DNA of 64,000 nucleotides, from assembly GCA_033398695.1 (NCBI GenBank), contig CM065809.1, positions 85,851,644-85,915,643 of the forward strand, read 5' to 3'. Positions 60,150 to 64,000 of the stretch are shown here, piece by piece. This DNA comes from Orobanche coerulescens. Its lineage: Eukaryota; Streptophyta; Magnoliopsida; Lamiales; Orobanchaceae. The stretch's first letter is position 1. Each line of letters starts with the position of its first letter. The notes beneath the pieces are model-generated. The model saw only the letters and a list, made by a program, of their open reading frames with translations. It was not told the origin of the DNA and searched no databases. The position numbers were made by a program, and so were the translations under genes.

Positions 60150-60560
60150 GAATACAATGTTTTAAGTTTTTTTTTTAAGTTCAATGCTGAAAATAATGAA
60201 CGCACAATCAAATAAAATAATTTCTAATTAATAACATAAAATCTGAAATAAAAATGTTTTAAGGTTTTTTTAAAGTTCAATGTGAAAATAATGAACGCAC
60301 AATCAAATAAAAAATGTTTTAAGTTTTTTTAAAGTTCAATCTTGAAAATAATGAACGCACAATCAAATAAAATAATTTCTAATTAATAACATAAAATCAA
60401 ATAAAAAAATGTTTTAATTTTTTTTTAAGTTCAATGTCAAAATAATGAACGCACAATCAAATAAAACAATTTCTAATTAATAACATAAAATCGAATAATT
60501 TTACAAGAATCAAATAAAATAATTTCTAATTAAGAACCTATTTCTAATTAAGAACATAAA
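60150..60560. repeat. AT-rich tandem repeat in CACTA intron
   Basis: Four to five degenerate units share AATAATGAACGCACAATC, TTTCTAATTAATAAC and ATGTTTTAA. Confidence 0.85.
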
Positions 60561-60630
60561 ATATGAAAAAATGTTTTGAATTTGAAAATATTTATAAAAT
60601 TGTTTATGGATTATTTGATACTTGTATCAG

Positions 60631-60878
60631 AACAAAGAAGTAAGAAACAAGAATTAGCCAAAATGAACATTCCGCATTATATGGCTCGAGGAGGGTACGA
60701 CTTGGTGGATATACGGAGATGGAGAGGAAGATGAAGGAGCGTCGAGAAGTATCCAAATCAAGAAGATATTGTTATTGATCCTCCGTCTCCACCTACGCGT
60801 CATCAAAGGTGGAAGCTTGGTCATACAAAAAGACGGAGGGTACGTCATCCGATGCCACGGGAGATTGTCGAGAGGATT
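60631..60878 (+). pseudogene. CACTA second gene, exon 3
   Basis: Preceded by CAG and followed by GTAAGT. It encodes IPHYMARGGYDLVD, then in other frames EMERKMKERREVS and IDPPSPPTRHQRWKLGHTKR, matching the conserved GGY...DPPSPPSRH block of the family. At least two indels disturb the frame. Confidence 0.75.
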
Positions 60879-61958
60879 GTAAGTTCTTTTTAAGAATTAT
60901 TTTTCTTGTAAGAAAAAGAAAAAGCTCCCCTTTTTTGTTGCTAAGTGTTAGCAAACATTAAAAATTTTCAAGATGAAGTATTTGATCTTTTCTATATTCA
61001 TGTTAGTCGAGGGAATAAAATGTTCTCGGTATTGTAATTGAATTAAAATGGAATTCTATGTAATAAACAGAAAAAATCAAAAAGATCACAAGTACTTATA
61101 TTTGTTTTACCCACAAATTTAAACATTTCTCTTTACTATTTTCTTTTTAAATATCAAGTCCAGTGGTCACTCCACAAACAGTGGAAATGAAAGGAACTAT
61201 GATTACACCCGAGAAGCGGCTACACTACACTAACAGGGTGGTCGTAAGGTCATTCGAATATGTCGGGATACCGTCCCAATTATGTTTCTCCCTTGTCTCC
61301 CAATATCCACCCATGTACTTATAACAACCGTCCTCATCCTTTTGAAACCATCTCGGTTGCCACCCTCTGCCTTGCAGCCTTCCTTGCTCGCAAATTTTTT
61401 CATCTCCTAATTTGAATAAAAGATCTCAAAATAATCTGTAGTTATAACATCCAACTTTCGCACACTAAGGGGGTATTTTTCATTTTGAGAGATATCTGAG
61501 GTTTTTATAATTATTAGGATAATTACAAATAAACCCCACGGGTTTAGGCTAATTACACAAAAACAAAGGTTTGTGAAAAACTACCTCCAAAAAAGATCAT
61601 TCAGGTTTAATTTTGTATCATACTTTATTCCTTTCATAAGCAAACACAATCCAAAAAGCCCCCTTATATTTGTAACACAACAAACCTTGAATTTTTTTTT
61701 TTTGTGATTTTCAAAAGCCTCGAGATTTTTAGGTAAATACCTCAAACAATATCAGGGGTTTATCTTGAACTATCCCAAATTATTAAACCTCTGTGGCAGT
61801 TTTGTAATATTATTTGCTTTATTAAATGTAAATAACCACTTTTCTACCCAATTATTTTTATCTACATTCTTGTATTGTTTTTTCTCCTTCATCAACTTGT
61901 ATCAGTTGTTTGCAAATTTCAAAATTTTGTAATATGGTGCCAAATTAAATTTTTGTAG
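60879..61958 (+). other. Intron of CACTA second gene
   Basis: AT-rich, bounded by GTAAGT at 60879 and TTTTTGTAG at 61950-61958. No gene seen. Confidence 0.55.
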
Positions 61959-62575
61959 GATGATTTGGAGAAGCAGTATACACAAGGTACCTTCATTCCT
62001 GAGGGACGACAGGATATATTGGCGGCTGCCATTGGTAGACCCGAGCACCGGTCGTGTTCGTGGCATTGGTTTTGGTGTGGGTATTCGCGATTACTTTGGA
62101 CGATCATGTGGATTGACGTCTTAGTAAGTAAAGATGTGTTGGAGCGATTAAGGAAAGAGATCACCCTTGATGTCACAAAGAATTTGAGGAAAGAGTTCGG
62201 CCGGACAATGGGTGCTAGTTCCCGGCTGTTGATATTCATATACCGGATGAGGTTACTCGTGTTAGCACGAAGGGGAGTTGTCTTGATGCTATTTCCGGCC
62301 CTTCCAGAGAGAGGCTGTGATTTGGAGACACTCATCGAGTTGGATTTTATGTGGACGAGCATCCTCCCCGTCTAGTTGCTATCGGTAGGGTTATTCAGGG
62401 CGATTCGACCCTACATTGTGCTCCTTTACCAGCTCATTTGGTTAAGGTAGTGGTTGAGGAGGCCGTAGATGCGTGCTGAAGTCCCCGTGGCGATCGATGA
62501 GGTGAGAGTCGTGGGGAAGCTTTAGGTGGATTTATTGCATGGCCACGAGATTTTATTTTCTCCGATTTTTCAAAG
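61959..62575 (+). pseudogene. CACTA second gene, exon 4
   Basis: It encodes DLEKQYTQGTFIPEGRQDIL and GRPEH, then one frame over RVRGIGFGVGIRDYFGRSCG, the conserved GRPEHxGRVRGxG block. VLERLRKEITLDVTKNLRKE (coiled-coil-like) and GFYVDEHPPRLVAIGRVIQG follow, ending near FIAWPRDFIF at a donor GT at 62576. One clear frameshift lies near 62055 and more occur downstream. Confidence 0.8.
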
Positions 62576-62609
62576 GTAAAAATTTTCTTTTTCTTTTAGT
62601 AACTACCAA

Positions 62610-63060
62610 ACATTATTGCAAAGTCAATCCAATATAAATTGATTATGATTTCTAATATGGAAAAGATTAAACGCAACCAATATGCGTAGTAACATCCCAA
62701 AGGAATGGAAACATGTAGGAATAATAATAAATAAAAATAATAAGCCCTATTCTTTTTTGTTTTATTGACTTTATTGGAGTATATATTTAGATAGTATATA
62801 TATAAAAATATTTTAACCCCGACATGTATTGACATGTAGAATGGGACTCTCTTTATTTTCGTGATTAATCGGTTCTTTAAAAGATTTATCGACTATGGAG
62901 TGAATGATTTGATGAATGAATATTCTTTATTCAATATACAAGAAATTCGCACCAATTCTACTCTTTTTAATATTCAAAAAATAGATATAGGTTCGGGTCA
63001 TTATTAATGAGTTTATATAGTATTCAATAGATACGTTTATCCTTCATCCTTTCTGAAGTT
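62610..63060. other. Plastid-like DNA in CACTA intron
   Basis: The stretch with ATGGGACTCTCTTTATTTTCG, GATTAATCGGTTCTT and GACTATGGAGTGAATGATTT resembles, from memory, plastid intergenic DNA. I cannot place the locus, and the limits are approximate. Confidence 0.4.
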
Positions 63061-63129
63061 ACAATGGAAAGAAAACAAAATAAATTATTTCAAATTTACT
63101 TGTATTTTACACTATACTATATGAAATAG

Positions 63130-63429
63130 GATATTCAGCGACCAAAGAAGCAGGCTCGTCAGAATGACGGGTCGAGGACCAAAGATGACATCATGAGAGA
63201 CTTACTTATGGCTGCGTCGAGTATGTACAATAGTCCGATATCAGTGCCGTGGGATACATCTATCTTTGATTGTGGTGGTGATGATGTTCCATTGTACATC
63301 TCTCACACTGATATTTTAGAGATCGTTCAAGGAAAGGAGTGGCTTAGTTTATCAGTTTTACAGCTTTGGACTATGTGAGTAATTTTTTTTATGGAATCTT
63401 TCTACATTCGTAGTATGTGTGTGTGTACA

Positions 63430-63460
<31 letters not shown>

Positions 63461-64000
63461 TATGTGCTGTGTGTGTGCAGTGTTTGTGTGTGCAGTGTGT
63501 GTGCGTATGTGCAGTGTGTGTGTGTTTTTATTGTGTGGCAGTGTGTGTGTGTGTGAAAAGTGTGTTTGTGTGTGTTTGTGTGCAGTATGTGGAGTGTTTT
63601 TTTTATATTAATATTTTGCTTAACAAATTAGGTATTTGTCAACTATGAATGTGGGCACGATGGACGAGGTTTTGTATGGATATTTTGATCCTCAATCCAT
63701 ACAAAATATGGGACAGAGGGGAGAGGAGATCTCGAGATATATATCGACGCGTATGCTTGAGTCGAAGAAGCAAATATACATGGGAGCTTACCATCATAAG
63801 TAAGATAAAAGATTGTAAATTTCAAAATATTTTCTTTCTAACAAAACTATTTCCTTTTTTTTACAACATACTGTAGTAATATGTTCTTTCTTTCAAATGC
63901 ATTTATCTATGTAGGCATCATTGGCAACTTCTGGTCATTGTGCAGGCCAAGAGGAACTATTATATGGTTTTGCTCACTACATAGAATGCCAGACACTCGC
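63130..64000 (+). pseudogene. CACTA second gene, Ulp1-type (C48) protease exons
   Basis: Three exons are readable: 63130-63374 (MRDLLMAASSMYNSPISVPW, then DDVPLYISHTDILEIVQGKE), 63632-63798 (DEVLYGYFDPQSIQ) and 63915 to the window edge (HHWQLLVIVQAKRNYYMV, then a frameshift into WFCSLHRMPD). They match the C48 cysteine-peptidase domain of plant CACTA proteins. The catalytic His is in the HHWQLLV motif; the downstream Asp and Cys are outside the window. The donors and acceptors follow GT-AG. A GT-rich tract fills the intron at 63412-63600. Confidence 0.8.
63412..63600. repeat. GT-rich tract in CACTA intron
   Basis: Repeated GTGTGTGTGCAGTG words, like the tract at 52375-52566 near the 5' end of the same element. 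Confidence 0.85.

Larger units (their letters stand above)
51768..64000 (+). mobile_element. CACTA (En/Spm) DNA transposon, left 12.2 kb
   Basis: The left terminus CACTACTACAAAA begins at 51768, inside the A-family LTR, preceded by GAT (51765-51767) as the possible 3-bp target duplication. Subterminal hairpins, TNP2 and a multi-exon Ulp1-type gene follow on the same strand. The right terminus is outside the window. Captured fragments lie within: a threonyl-tRNA synthetase piece, an antisense LINE ORF1 piece and a plastid-like stretch. Confidence 0.9.

Overview
This is plant nuclear DNA, almost certainly from an angiosperm, made nearly entirely of nested transposable elements. The evidence is chromodomain-type Ty3/gypsy and Ty1/copia polyproteins, an L1-like LINE with a C-terminal RNase H, and a CACTA (En/Spm) element with TNP2 and a Ulp1-type protease. 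I see no intact host gene, tRNA, rRNA or CRISPR array. The species cannot be named from the sequence.

Layout, left to right. 1-9019: the 3' end of a copia element (copia-1), whose 3' LTR is split by an L1-type LINE (about 2083-8644). 9020-12154: the 5' end of a minus-strand LTR element with a tRNA-Asp-type primer site (element E), inserted into the 5' LTR of the large gypsy element A. 12155-38155: element A (plus strand, chromodomain type). Its integrase is split by non-coding LTR element B (17410-25895, duplicated target GAGAC). Its 3' LTR is split by related non-coding element D (27043-36050, duplicated target CTAGG). 38156-39841: a low-copy-looking island. 39842-43115: 3' LTR and 3' coding end of a minus-strand gypsy (C). 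43116-43715: a D-like LTR stump joined to a scrambled, apparently templated filler. 43716-49954: a nearly complete minus-strand copia (copia-2). 49955-51767: a minus-strand A-family LTR cut by the CACTA element. 51768-64000: the left terminus, subterminal hairpins, TNP2 gene and multi-exon Ulp1-type second gene of a CACTA element running off the right edge.

The elements are mostly dead. Their internal stops often sit where family members carry Gln, Arg or Trp, as expected from C-to-T decay of methylated DNA. B and D have long, near-identical LTRs, a primer-binding site and a polypurine tract but no genes. Their ends resemble A, so an A-like element probably supplied their enzymes.

Most unusual observations: a fragment of a threonyl-tRNA synthetase gene with an intron inside the CACTA element; family-specific GC-rich palindrome arrays just upstream of the TATA box in several LTR families; LTR pairs that are near-identical except in that GC-rich patch; a LINE whose ORF1 stop and ORF2 start overlap as ATGA; an uncharacterised ORF in element E; and an 89-bp perfect inverted copy followed by shuffled short copies, which looks like break-repair filler.
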